Shown: in pieces, positions 42,328-50,748 of the stretch
Layout of the letters: every line of letters starts with the position of its first letter
How positions within the stretch are numbered: the first letter of the stretch is position 1
Position numbers and translations under genes: made by a program
The notes under the pieces: model-generated
What the model saw: the letters and a program-made list of their open reading frames with translations, nothing else
Database searches by the model: none
What the model was told of the DNA's origin: nothing
Assembly (NCBI GenBank): GCA_044220635.1
Contig: JBGAQP010000024.1
Coordinates: forward strand, 1 to 63,852
Length of the DNA: 63,852 nucleotides
Source of the DNA: JBGAQP01 sp044220635
GTDB lineage: Bacteria; Pseudomonadota; Gammaproteobacteria; Burkholderiales; Usitatibacteraceae
Direction: 5' to 3'

Positions 42328-44339
42328 AGGCTGTCCCAGCCGGTGTCGGGCTCGAAGCGCAGGCCGTGGCGGGCCTTCAGCTCGGCCATCGCGGCGAGGA
42401 GCTCCGCCTTGCCGCGCGCGCGGATCGTCGCGATGGGTCCCCCGCGGTGGGGCGCGAAGCCGGTGCCGAAGATGACGCCCGCGTCGCAGAGGTCCTCGTC
42501 GGCGACGATCCGCTCGCGCACGCAGGCGACCGCCTCGTTGAGCGCCGGGATCACCATGCGCTCGGCGAGCGGCCTCAGGTCCACCGAGCCGCTGCCCGCG
42601 GATTTCCGCGCCTTGCCCTTCACCCAGGTGTAGAAGCCCTGGCCGGTCTTCTTGCCGAACTGCTTCGCCTCGATCTTCGCCTGGAGCTTCTTCGGGATCG
42701 GGGTTCCGGGCCTCGCGAGCTCGTGGCCGACGGCCCAGCAGATGTCGAGGCCCACCATGTCGGCGAGCTCGATGGGCCCCATGGGCATGCCGAAGTCCCT
42801 CGCGGCCGCATCGAGCGTCTCGGGGGCGATCCCCTCGTCGAGCATCAGCATCGCCTCCATCAGGTAGGGCGAGAGCACGCGGTTCACGAGGAAGCCGGGC
42901 GCCGACTTGCACGGCAACGGGAGCTTGTCGATCTGGCGGGCGAAGGCCTGCCCCGCCTGCATCACCACGGGCGAGGTCTGCGGGCCCTCGACGATCTCGA
43001 CGAGCATCATCTGGGCGACGGGATTGAAGAAGTGCAGGCCCACGAGCCGCTCGGGGCGCCGAAGCACCCCGGTGAGTTCCTGCAGCGGGATGCTCGAGGT
43101 GTTGGTGGCGAGGATCGCCCCGTCCTTCATCCGCGGCTCGATCGCCGCGAAGAGCTTCCTCTTCACCTCCGCGTTCTCGACGATCGCCTCGATGACGAGG
43201 TCGGCCTTCGCCACGCCGTGGCCCGCGACGTCGGGGATCAGGCGGTCGAGCGCGGCCTGCACGAGGTGGGGTTGCTTGAGGCGCTTCGCGTAGAGCTCGG
43301 CCGCGCGCCTGACGGCGGGGGCAATGCGCTCGGGCGCGAGGTCCTGCAGCGTCACCGTGATCCCGCGCAGCGCGCTCCAGGCCGCGATGTCCCCGCCCAT
43401 GGCGCCCGCGCCCACGACGTGCAGGTGGCGCACGGGCTCGGCGTCGGACTTGCCCAGCGCCTTCATCCGGTCCTGCAGCTTGAAGATGCGGATGAGGTTG
43501 CGCGCGGTCGGGTGGGCGAAGAGACTCGCCATCGAGGCGGGGTGCCCGGCGGGGACGTTGCGCACGTCGCCGCCGAAGTCCCTCCACAGCTCGATGATCG
43601 CGTAGGGCGCCGGGTACTGGTCGCGGCGCACGCGCTTCGCGACCTGCTTCGCGGACATCGCCGCGACGAGCGAGCGCACGCCCGGCCAGTTGCCCGCCGC
43701 GGCGGCGAGCGCGGGCTTGTGGGGCGGCGGCGCGGAGAGCAGGAACTGCCGGCCGGCGGCCCGGAAATGGCGCCGGGGTGTGGCGGCATCGACGAGGCCC
43801 ATGCGCTTCGCCTTGCGGGCGTCGACCCCGCGCCCGGTGAGCATGAGGTCGAGCGCGGCGGCCGCGCCGACGAGCGCCGGCAGGCGCTTGGCGCCCCCCC
43901 AGCCCGGGACGATGCCGATCATCACCTCGGGCAGGGCCATGCGCGTCTTCGCCCCGTCGTCGGCCACGCGGTAGCGGCAGGCGAGCGCCAGCTCCGTGCC
44001 CCCGCCCATGCAGAAGCCGTGGACGAGCGCCACCGTCGGGAAGGGCAGCGCCGCGACGCGGTCGAAGACCTCGTTGCCGAGCACCGTGAAGCGCATCGCC
44101 TCCTCGGCGCTCGCGAGCGCGGTGAACTCGTCGATGTCGGCGCCCGCGGCGAAGCCGTTGTCCTTCGCCGAGTGGATCGCGAGCCCCTTGGGCGGCATCT
44201 TCTCCAGGTGCTCGCACAGGGCGCCGAGCTCGCGCAGCGCCTCGCTCGAGAAGGTGTTGGTCGCGCTCCCCGCGCGGTCGAACGCGAGCCAGGCGATGTT
44301 CTCCGCGTCCGTCTCGAGCTTCCAGTGCCTCGTTTCCAT
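42324..44339 (-). CDS. Enoyl-CoA hydratase/3-hydroxyacyl-CoA dehydrogenase, FadJ type
   Basis: Bifunctional beta-oxidation enzyme, 671 residues. The hydratase is N-terminal (about 10-190), with catalytic Glu residues in CMGGGTELALA near 108 and LPEVMIGIVPGWGG near 130. The dehydrogenase follows, with its NAD loop HVVGAGAMGGDI near 305 and His in HFFNPVAQMM near 425. This is the FadB/FadJ order, opposite to the FadN-type enzyme 4 kb away. Start ATG 44337-44339. It is shorter than E. coli FadJ (714). Between it and the upstream gene lies a palindromic repeat pair. It probably works with the thiolase at 44920-46215. Confidence 0.93.
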   Translation of the reverse strand: METRHWKLETDAENIAWLAFDRAGSATNTFSSEALRELGALCEHLEKMPPKGLAIHSAKDNGFAAGADIDEFTALASAEEAMRFTVLGNEVFDRVAALPFPTVALVHGFCMGGGTELALACRYRVADDGAKTRMALPEVMIGIVPGWGGAKRLPALVGAAAALDLMLTGRGVDARKAKRMGLVDAATPRRHFRAAGRQFLLSAPPPHKPALAAAAGNWPGVRSLVAAMSAKQVAKRVRRDQYPAPYAIIELWRDFGGDVRNVPAGHPASMASLFAHPTARNLIRIFKLQDRMKALGKSDAEPVRHLHVVGAGAMGGDIAAWSALRGITVTLQDLAPERIAPAVRRAAELYAKRLKQPHLVQAALDRLIPDVAGHGVAKADLVIEAIVENAEVKRKLFAAIEPRMKDGAILATNTSSIPLQELTGVLRRPERLVGLHFFNPVAQMMLVEIVEGPQTSPVVMQAGQAFARQIDKLPLPCKSAPGFLVNRVLSPYLMEAMLMLDEGIAPETLDAAARDFGMPMGPIELADMVGLDICWAVGHELARPGTPIPKKLQAKIEAKQFGKKTGQGFYTWVKGKARKSAGSGSVDLRPLAERMVIPALNEAVACVRERIVADEDLCDAGVIFGTGFAPHRGGPIATIRARGKAELLAAMAELKARHGLRFEPDTGWDSL

Positions 44340-44351
44340 CGCTCTCCCTCG

Positions 44352-44421
44352 AAATGGGGACAGTCCCCATTTTCCCCTTGTAACCTGTGTTACGACGCGG
44401 AAATGGGGACTGTCCCCATTT
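44352..44421. repeat. Inverted pair of REP-like palindromes
   Basis: Palindromes at 44352-44372 (central A) and 44401-44421 (central T) have the same 10-bp arms as the copies near 11.9 and 22.3 kb. They enclose TTGTAAC and GTTAC. The right-hand palindrome is within the end of the upstream gene (stop at 44390), so it is translated there. Confidence 0.9.
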
Positions 44422-44896
44422 CCGGCTTGCGGCGGATGTGCAGGGTCTTCTCGACGCGGGCGACCGCGCGGCCCGACGCGTCCACGACCTCGACCGCGTA
44501 GGTCGGCTCGAACTTCGCCCCGTCCGCGGTGCGCCGCACGGCCTCGTCCACCATCTCCTGCGTGAGGACGAAGCGCGCCGTCACGGTGCCGCGCGCGGGC
44601 TTGAGGAAGCGCACGCTCCCGGTCTTGTCCCAGACCACGTAGGCGCCGCCGAGGTTGTGCATCATCATGACCATGAAGAACGGGTCGGTCATGGCGAAGA
44701 GCGAGCCCCCGAAATGCGAGCCGACGTAGTTGCGGTTGAGCAGCTTCATCCGCAGCTCCACGGTGACCGCGCGGAAGTCGGGCGCGATCTCGCGCACGCG
44801 GATGCCCGCGCCGCGGAACGGCGGCCACAGGTTGAAGAGGTGGCGCATCGCGCGCGGCCCGAGGGCGAGGCGCGCGAGCAATCCCTGGCCCGACAT
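44390..44896 (-). CDS. DUF4442/thioesterase-like hotdog protein with repeat-derived C-terminus
   Basis: A 168-residue DUF4442 hotdog protein: MRHLFNLWPPFRGAGI near residue 17, LRMKLLNRNYVGSHFGGSLF near 48 and FFMVMMMHNLGGAYVVWDK near 73 are typical. The last residues (EMGTVPISAS) are encoded by one arm of the palindromic repeat at 44401-44421, so the C-terminus was apparently altered by repeat insertion. It starts 23 bases after the thiolase stop. A role in acyl-CoA hydrolysis is likely but not shown. Confidence 0.82.
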   Translation of the reverse strand: MSGQGLLARLALGPRAMRHLFNLWPPFRGAGIRVREIAPDFRAVTVELRMKLLNRNYVGSHFGGSLFAMTDPFFMVMMMHNLGGAYVVWDKTGSVRFLKPARGTVTARFVLTQEMVDEAVRRTADGAKFEPTYAVEVVDASGRAVARVEKTLHIRRKPEMGTVPISAS

Positions 44897-44919
44897 GCGC
44901 GGCGGCCCGTTGCCGGGGC

Positions 44920-46215
44920 TCAGGCGCGCTCGAAGAGCATCGCCCCGCCCTGCCCCCCGCCGATGCACAGGGAGGCCACGCCGCGCCGCCCCCCGGTGCG
45001 CTCGAGGACCTTGAGGACGTGAAGCGCCACGCGCGCGCCCGAGGCACCGATCGGGTGGCCCAGGGCGATCGCGCCGCCGTCGACGTTGAGCTTCGCGCGG
45101 TCGAGGTGGCCGAAGGCGCGCTCCAGCCCGAAATGCTCCTTGCAGTACGCGTCGCTCTCCCAGGCGGCGAGGCATCCCAGCACCTGGGCGGCGAAGGCCT
45201 CGTTCACCTCCACCGCGTCCACGTCGTCCCAGCCGAGCCCGTTCCTGCGCATCATCGGCGTGATGGCGTGCACGGGCCCCAGGCCCATCTCCGCGGGGTC
45301 GAGCGCGCCCCAGTTCGCGTCCACGATGCGCCCCAGGGGCTCCAGGCCGTACTCGCGCACGACGTCCTCGGAGGCGACGATGAGCATCGCCGCCCCGTCG
45401 GTGATCTGCGAGCTGTTGCCCGGCGTGACGCTGCCGTAGGTCCGGTCGAAGGCGGGCTTCAGCTTCGCGAGCTTCTCGACGCTGGAGTCGCGCCGCAGCC
45501 CGTCGTCCGCGGCGTACACCGTCCCGTCGGGGCCGTAGACCGGCTCCACCTCCGCGAGGTGGCCGTTGTCCTGCGCGAAGGCGAGGCGGCGGTGCGATTC
45601 CACGGCGTACTCGTCCATCATCGCGCGCGTGATGCCGAAGCGCTTCGCGACGATCTCGGCGGTCGAGCCCATCGAGATCCTCACGACGGGATCGGTGAGG
45701 CCGCGCAGGATCGAGATGACGGGCGCGAGATGGGCGAGCCGGAAGCGCGCGGCGAGCGCGGCCTTTCGCCCGAGCGACTTCGCCGCGTACCACTCGGCGA
45801 GCCAGTTCACCATCGCCGGCCCGAAGAGCAGGGGCGCGTGGCTCATGGCGTCGGTGCCGCCGACGAGAACGAGGCTCGAGCGCCCGGCGAGGATGTTCGT
45901 GTAGGCCGAGTCGATCGCCTGCAGCCCGGAGGCGCAGTTGCGCATCACCGTCCACGCGGGCACCTTCTCGCCGCAGCCCAGGCGCAGCGCCACCACGCGC
46001 CCGATGTTGGCCTCGTCGGCCGAGGGCATGGCGGCGCCGACGATCACCTCGTCGAAGGCGGTCGCCTCGAAGGGCTGGCGGTTGACGAGCGCGCGGCCCG
46101 CGGCCACCGCGAGGTCCGAGCCGGTGAAGGGCCCGAGCCCCTTCTTCGCCTTGAGGAACGGGGTTCGCGCCCCGTCGACTACATAGACGCGGCGGCTCTC
46201 AGCGGGGGTTGCCAT
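44920..46215 (-). CDS. fadI: Acetyl-CoA C-acyltransferase (FadI-type thiolase)
   Basis: Beta-ketothiolase of 431 residues, the longer FadI-type form. The nucleophile is in MRNCASGLQAI near 100, the His in GGAIALGHPIGASGA near 383, and the second Cys in LCIGGGQGGAM near 418. The ATG (46213-46215) lies inside the end of fadE, giving a 37-base overlap, which points to coupled translation. It completes a set with fadE and the FadJ-type hydratase/dehydrogenase. Confidence 0.94.
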   Translation of the reverse strand: MATPAESRRVYVVDGARTPFLKAKKGLGPFTGSDLAVAAGRALVNRQPFEATAFDEVIVGAAMPSADEANIGRVVALRLGCGEKVPAWTVMRNCASGLQAIDSAYTNILAGRSSLVLVGGTDAMSHAPLLFGPAMVNWLAEWYAAKSLGRKAALAARFRLAHLAPVISILRGLTDPVVRISMGSTAEIVAKRFGITRAMMDEYAVESHRRLAFAQDNGHLAEVEPVYGPDGTVYAADDGLRRDSSVEKLAKLKPAFDRTYGSVTPGNSSQITDGAAMLIVASEDVVREYGLEPLGRIVDANWGALDPAEMGLGPVHAITPMMRRNGLGWDDVDAVEVNEAFAAQVLGCLAAWESDAYCKEHFGLERAFGHLDRAKLNVDGGAIALGHPIGASGARVALHVLKVLERTGGRRGVASLCIGGGQGGAMLFERA

Positions 46216-48650
46216 GCGGCCTCCGGTTTCGCGGCGCGGGAGAGGTCGGTCGGGAAGTCGTCGACGCGGATCACCTCCTGGACGAGGCGGTCGGCGCGCA
46301 GGAGCTGCTCGTGCTCGGCCGGGGTGATGACGCCCAGGCCCACCGCGGCCTGGCGGCGCTCGGCGAGCGTGCGCTGCGGGAGCTTTCCTTCCTTCGCGGC
46401 CTTGCGGACCTTCGCCTCGAGGGGGTCGGCGGCGATCACCGCTTCCATGGCGAACTCGAGCCGGCCGACCACGTCCTTCTCGTCGCGCGGCACGTAGGCC
46501 CCGGCGGTGAGGCGGTCCCTCGCCGCGCCCGGCGCGATCATCAGCGCCGCGACCTTGTGGCTCCACTTGTCGTGCGGCGCGGTGAGCGTGAGCCCCTTCG
46601 GGAACACGAGCCGGCGCAGGACCCAGGCCACGGGACGGCTCGGGAAGTTGGCGAGCACGCCGTCCATCGCGACCTGCATCTTGAAGAAGCTGTCGTACAT
46701 CGCCCAGGTGAGCAGCGGCAGGTCGTCGGCCTGCCGGCCCTCGTCGTGGAAGCGCTTGACGGTGGCCGAGGCCATGTAGAGCTGCGAAAGGATGTCGCCC
46801 AGGCGCGCGGAGATCTTCTCGCGGCGCTTGAGCTCGCCGCCGATCACGAACATCGACAGGTCGGCGAGCAGCGCGAAGGCCGAGGAGAAGCGCGTCATGA
46901 TCTGCAGGTAGCGGCGGGTCTCGGGCGCCCCGGGCACGCTCACGCCCTTGCCGCCGGTGAGCCCGAGCCAGAGCGCGCGCGCGCCGTTCGAGATCGTGAA
47001 CGCCATGTGGCTCCAGAGGGCGTGGTCGAAGCCCGCGAGGTCGTCGGCGGCCGCCGAGCGGATCTCCTTGAGCACCCAGGGGTGGCAGCGGATGGCGCCC
47101 TGGCCGAAGATGATGAGCGAGCGCGTGAGGATGTTGGCACCCTCCACGGTGATCGCGATCGGAACCGTCTGGTAGGCGCGCCCGAGGTAGTTGTTCGGGC
47201 CCATGCAGATCCCCTTGCCGCCGTGCACGTCCATGGCGTCGTTGAGGACGGTGCGCATGCGCTCGGTCATGTGGTACTTGCAGATCGCCGAGATCACGCT
47301 CGGCTTCTCGCCCATGTCGAGGGCGCCCATCGTCATGCGCCGCATCGCGTCCATCAGGTAGGTCGAGCCGCCGATCCTCGCGAGCGCCTCCTCGATGCCC
47401 TCGAACCTGCCGATGGGCGTCTTGAACTGCGAGCGCACGCGCGCGTACGCGCCGGTCACGCGGCTGCCGATCTTGCCCGCCGCCATCGACATCGAGGGCA
47501 GCGAGATCGAGCGCCCCGCGGCGAGGCATTCCATGAGCATGCGCCAGCCCGTTCCCGCCTGCGCCCGGCCGCCGATCACCCAGTCGAGTGGGATGAAGAC
47601 GTCCTTGCCCGTGGTCGGGCCGTTCATGAACGCGCAGCCGAGCGGGTTGTGGCGCCGGCCGTAGACCACCCCGGGGTGCGAGGTCGGCACGAGCGCGAGC
47701 GTGATGCCGATGTCCTCCTTGTCGCCGAGGAGCCTGTCGGGATCGTAGAGCTTGAAGGCGAGCCCGAGCAGCGTCGCCACGGGCGCGAGCGTGATGTAGC
47801 GCTTGTTCCAGGTGACGCGGATGCCGAGCGTCTCGCGCCCCTCGTGCATCCCCTTGCACACGATGCCGAAGTCCGGGATCGAGGCGGCGTCCGAGCCGGC
47901 GTCGGGGTTGGTGAGCGCGAAGCAGGGGATCTCGATGCCCTTCGCGAGTCGCGGCAGGTAGTGGTTCTTCTGCTCCTCGGTGCCGTAGTGGATCAGCAGC
48001 TCCGCGGGGCCGAGCGAGTTGGGCACCATGACGGTCACCGCCGCGGCGCCGCTGCGCGTCGAGATCTTGGTGACGATCTCCGAGTGGGCGAACGCCGAGA
48101 AGCCGAGGCCGCCGTAGGCCTTCGGGATGATGATCCCGAGGAAGCCCTTGTCGCGGATGAACTTCCAGGCCTCGGGGGAGAGGTCCATGCGCTCGTGGTT
48201 GATGTCCCACTCGTCGAGCATCCCGCAGAGCTCCTCGACCGGGCCGTCGACGAAGGCCTGCTCCTCGGCGGTGAGCTTCGCGACCGGGTAGGCGAGCATC
48301 TTCGGCCAGTCGGGCCGGCCGGAGAAGAGGTCCGCGTCCCACCAGACGCTGCCCGCGTCGAGCGCCTCCTGCTCGGTCTGCGAGACCTGCGGCAGCACCC
48401 GCTTGAAGAGCCCGAAAAGGGGCCCCGTGATCACCGCGCGGCGCACGGGCTTCACGGCCGCGAGCACGGTGAAGAGCGCCACCGCGGCCCAGGCCGCGCC
48501 CGCCCAGGCGGGCGGCACGGCCGCGAGCCAGGTGAGCGCGGCGGCGCCCGCGGCGAGGGCGAGCGCCCAGGCGATGGCGTTCGCGCGATGGTAGGCGAGC
48601 GCCCAGGCGACGACGAGGACGGCGAGGATCGCGAGGAGGGTGTTGAGCAT
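46179..48650 (-). CDS. fadE: Membrane-associated acyl-CoA dehydrogenase FadE
   Basis: First oxidation step of beta-oxidation, 823 residues; E. coli FadE has 814. Two hydrophobic segments near the N-terminus (about 4-20 and 26-66) anchor it to the membrane. The FAD/acyl-CoA region has CFALTNPDAGSDAAS near 260, and the fold continues through YITLAPVATLLGLAFKLYDP; the long C-terminal part is specific to the FadE group. AAGGAG lies eight bases before the ATG. It is 57 bases downstream of the TetR gene, which likely regulates it. Its 3' end overlaps the thiolase start. Confidence 0.95.
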   Translation of the reverse strand: MLNTLLAILAVLVVAWALAYHRANAIAWALALAAGAAALTWLAAVPPAWAGAAWAAVALFTVLAAVKPVRRAVITGPLFGLFKRVLPQVSQTEQEALDAGSVWWDADLFSGRPDWPKMLAYPVAKLTAEEQAFVDGPVEELCGMLDEWDINHERMDLSPEAWKFIRDKGFLGIIIPKAYGGLGFSAFAHSEIVTKISTRSGAAAVTVMVPNSLGPAELLIHYGTEEQKNHYLPRLAKGIEIPCFALTNPDAGSDAASIPDFGIVCKGMHEGRETLGIRVTWNKRYITLAPVATLLGLAFKLYDPDRLLGDKEDIGITLALVPTSHPGVVYGRRHNPLGCAFMNGPTTGKDVFIPLDWVIGGRAQAGTGWRMLMECLAAGRSISLPSMSMAAGKIGSRVTGAYARVRSQFKTPIGRFEGIEEALARIGGSTYLMDAMRRMTMGALDMGEKPSVISAICKYHMTERMRTVLNDAMDVHGGKGICMGPNNYLGRAYQTVPIAITVEGANILTRSLIIFGQGAIRCHPWVLKEIRSAAADDLAGFDHALWSHMAFTISNGARALWLGLTGGKGVSVPGAPETRRYLQIMTRFSSAFALLADLSMFVIGGELKRREKISARLGDILSQLYMASATVKRFHDEGRQADDLPLLTWAMYDSFFKMQVAMDGVLANFPSRPVAWVLRRLVFPKGLTLTAPHDKWSHKVAALMIAPGAARDRLTAGAYVPRDEKDVVGRLEFAMEAVIAADPLEAKVRKAAKEGKLPQRTLAERRQAAVGLGVITPAEHEQLLRADRLVQEVIRVDDFPTDLSRAAKPEAAWQPPLRAAASM

Positions 48651-48663
48651 CGTCTTCTCCTTA

Positions 48664-48697
48664 CCGCCCTCTGCCTTGGGAGAGGGCCGGGGTGAAA
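48664..48697. repeat. Short CCCTCT...AGAGGG hairpin repeat
   Basis: CCCTCT (48667-48672) and AGAGGG (48681-48686), followed by CCGGGGTGAAAG, in the 57-base gap between the TetR gene and fadE. It resembles a widespread proteobacterial intergenic repeat (CTCTCCC/GGGAGAGGGCCGGGGTGAG). It could modulate readthrough from the regulator into fadE. Confidence 0.45.
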
Positions 48698-48707
48698 GCC
48701 ACGGTTT

Positions 48708-49421
48708 TCAGTCGCCCGGGACGAGCTCGAGCTTGCGCGCGTCGCCGAGGGGCGCCTTGAGCCCCGCCATGAGGAAGGGCGCGAGCCGCTGGAGCAGCAG
48801 CTCGTCGTTGTCCTTCTCGTGGGGCAGGGCGTGGGCGATGAGCTTGAGCACGTCGGTTCCCGCGAGCGTGTAGGAGAGCGCGCCCATCACGAAGTGCAGC
48901 CGCCAGGTGAGCTCCTGGCGCGTGAGGTGCGGCAGCGCCTTCAGGAACGCCTCCTTGTAGCGCCCGATCATCTCCGCGTACTGGGCGGAGAGGAAGTTGC
49001 GGATGAAGGGCGCGGGGTCCGCGTAGGCGCGCCCGAGCAGGCGCAGGAAGTTCTTCCCGCCGCGCTTCTCGTCGCGGGCGAGCCTGAGCGCCGGGATCAG
49101 CATCGCCGAGAGGATCCTCTCGCAGGCGACGGGGCGCGCGCCCGCCTCGCGCTCGAGACGCGTGAGCAGCGCGATCCGCTCCTGGTTGAGCGCGTCGAGC
49201 CGACGCGTGAGCACCGCCTGGAAGAGGTCTTCCTTCGACCCGAAGTGGTAGTTCACCGCGGCGAGGTTCACTCCGGCCCGGGACGTGAGGTGCCTCAGGC
49301 TCGTCGCCTCGAAGCCGTGCTCCATGAACAGCTGCTCGGCCGCGTCGAGGATGCGCGACTTCGTGTCCTGCGACAGGACTTCGGGCGGGACCGCCTTTCG
49401 GGCGGGCCGTGGGGCAGGCAT
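48708..49421 (-). CDS. TetR family regulator, probable fatty-acid-responsive (PsrA-like)
   Basis: A 237-residue TetR protein. The N-terminal helix-turn-helix is clear: SRILDAAEQLFMEHGFEATS near 22 and AGVNLAAVNYHFGSKEDLF near 48. The rest is a helical ligand domain with a TetR_C-type (PsrA-like) arrangement: AYADPAPFIRNFLSAQYAEM near 133. It lies immediately upstream of fadE, and a palindrome fitting the PsrA consensus (49464-49481) lies 43-60 bases before its start, consistent with autoregulation. The same palindrome precedes the thioesterase-fadN unit. Acyl-CoA or fatty acid is the likely inducer by family precedent. Confidence 0.9.
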   Translation of the reverse strand: MPAPRPARKAVPPEVLSQDTKSRILDAAEQLFMEHGFEATSLRHLTSRAGVNLAAVNYHFGSKEDLFQAVLTRRLDALNQERIALLTRLEREAGARPVACERILSAMLIPALRLARDEKRGGKNFLRLLGRAYADPAPFIRNFLSAQYAEMIGRYKEAFLKALPHLTRQELTWRLHFVMGALSYTLAGTDVLKLIAHALPHEKDNDELLLQRLAPFLMAGLKAPLGDARKLELVPGD

Positions 49422-49463
49422 CGATCGGCCTCCGGGAGCGTCCGGCCGGGATCAAACACCCGA

Positions 49464-49481
49464 TTCAAACGCTCGTTTGAA
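49464..49481 (-). promoter_or_regulatory. PsrA-like operator upstream of the TetR-fadE unit
   Basis: TTCAAACGCTCGTTTGAA: eight-base arms (TTCAAACG/CGTTTGAA) are perfect complements around CT. It matches (G/C)AAAC-N4-GTTT(G/C), the PsrA site. On the minus strand TAGGAT stands four bases before GTTCAAAC, exactly as at 38555-38572. Confidence 0.8.
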
Positions 49482-49512
49482 CGGGCATCCTAGGCGCCGC
49501 CGGCGCCCCCTG

Positions 49513-50739
49513 TCAATGGCCCCGGGCGTGCCGCGCGAGCTCGAGCTTCGCGATGTGGTTGCGGTGCACCTCGTCCGGACCGTCGGCGAGCCGCAACGTG
49601 CGCGCCTGCGCGTACCAGAAGGCGAGGCCGAAATCGTCGCAGACCCCCGCGGCGCCGTGGGCCTGGATCGCCCAGTCGAGCACCTGGCAGGCCATCGTGG
49701 GCGCGGCGACCTTGATCATCGCGATCTCGGCCTGCGCGGCCTTGTTGCCCGCCGTGTCCATCTTCCAGGCGGCGTGCAGCACGAGCCAACGCGCCTGGTC
49801 GATGAGGATGCGGGCGTTGGCGATGCGCTCGCGCGTCACCGTCTGGTCGGCGATCGGCCGGCCGAAGGCCACGCGCGCGGCGCTGCGCCGGCACATCGCC
49901 TCGAGCGCGCGCTCCGCGAGCCCGATGACCCGCATGCAGTGGTGGATGCGCCCCGGCCCCAGGCGCCCCTGCGCGATCTCGAAGCCGCGGCCCTCGCCGA
50001 GCAGGATGGCGGAGGCGGGCACGCGCACGTCCTCGAAGTCGATCTCCGCGTGCCCGTGGGGCGCGTCGTCGTAGCCGAAGACGGGCAGCGCGCGCCGCAC
50101 GCTCACGCCCGGCGCTTCCAGGGGCACGAGCACCATCGACTGCTGGCGGTGCCGGTCGGGGTTCGCGGGGTCCGTCTTGCCCATGAAGATCAGGACGCGG
50201 CAGCGCGGGTCCGAGGCGCCGCTCGTCCACCACTTGCGGCCGTTGAGGACGTAGTGCCCGCCCTCGCGCACGATGCTCGCGCGGATGTTGGTCGCGTCCG
50301 AGGAGGCCACGTCGGGCTCGGTCATCGCGAAGCCCGAGCGGATCCGGCCCTCGAGCAGCGGCACGAGCCACTGCCGCTTCTGCTCCTCGGTCCCGTAGCG
50401 CTCGAGGATCTCCATGTTGCCGGTGTCGGGCGCGTTGCAGTTGAAGGCCTCGGGCGCGATCCAGGAGCGGCCCATGATCTCGCAAAGCGGCGCGTACTCG
50501 AGGTTCGTGAGCCCCGCGCCGCGCCCCGAGGCGGGCAGGAAGAGGTTCCAGAGGCCCGCCACGCGCGCCTTTTCCTTGAGCCCCTCCATGGTCCTCGTGG
50601 CGACCCAGGGGTCGCCCTTCGCCCGGTTGGCCTCGACCTCGGCGGCGAAGGCGCCCTCCGCCGGGTAGACGTTCTCGTCCATGAAGCGCGCGAGGCGCGA
50701 GCGAAGCTCCTGCACTTTCGGGGAGAATTCGAAGTCCAT
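49513..50739 (-). CDS. Acyl-CoA dehydrogenase (ACAD10/11-like)
   Basis: A 408-residue acyl-CoA dehydrogenase. FAD- and substrate-binding segments are SGFAMTEPDVASSDATN near 135, GRKWWTSGASDPRCRV near 165, and the C-terminal IQAHGAAGVCDDF and RLADGPDEVHRNHIAKLEL. The WWTSGA form and the paired APH-like kinase gene 9 bases upstream match ACAD10/11 proteins, where the two activities act on 4-hydroxyacyl-CoA. A plain short- or medium-chain dehydrogenase remains possible. Confidence 0.92.
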   Translation of the reverse strand: MDFEFSPKVQELRSRLARFMDENVYPAEGAFAAEVEANRAKGDPWVATRTMEGLKEKARVAGLWNLFLPASGRGAGLTNLEYAPLCEIMGRSWIAPEAFNCNAPDTGNMEILERYGTEEQKRQWLVPLLEGRIRSGFAMTEPDVASSDATNIRASIVREGGHYVLNGRKWWTSGASDPRCRVLIFMGKTDPANPDRHRQQSMVLVPLEAPGVSVRRALPVFGYDDAPHGHAEIDFEDVRVPASAILLGEGRGFEIAQGRLGPGRIHHCMRVIGLAERALEAMCRRSAARVAFGRPIADQTVTRERIANARILIDQARWLVLHAAWKMDTAGNKAAQAEIAMIKVAAPTMACQVLDWAIQAHGAAGVCDDFGLAFWYAQARTLRLADGPDEVHRNHIAKLELARHARGH

Positions 50740-50748
50740 GGGTCGCTC

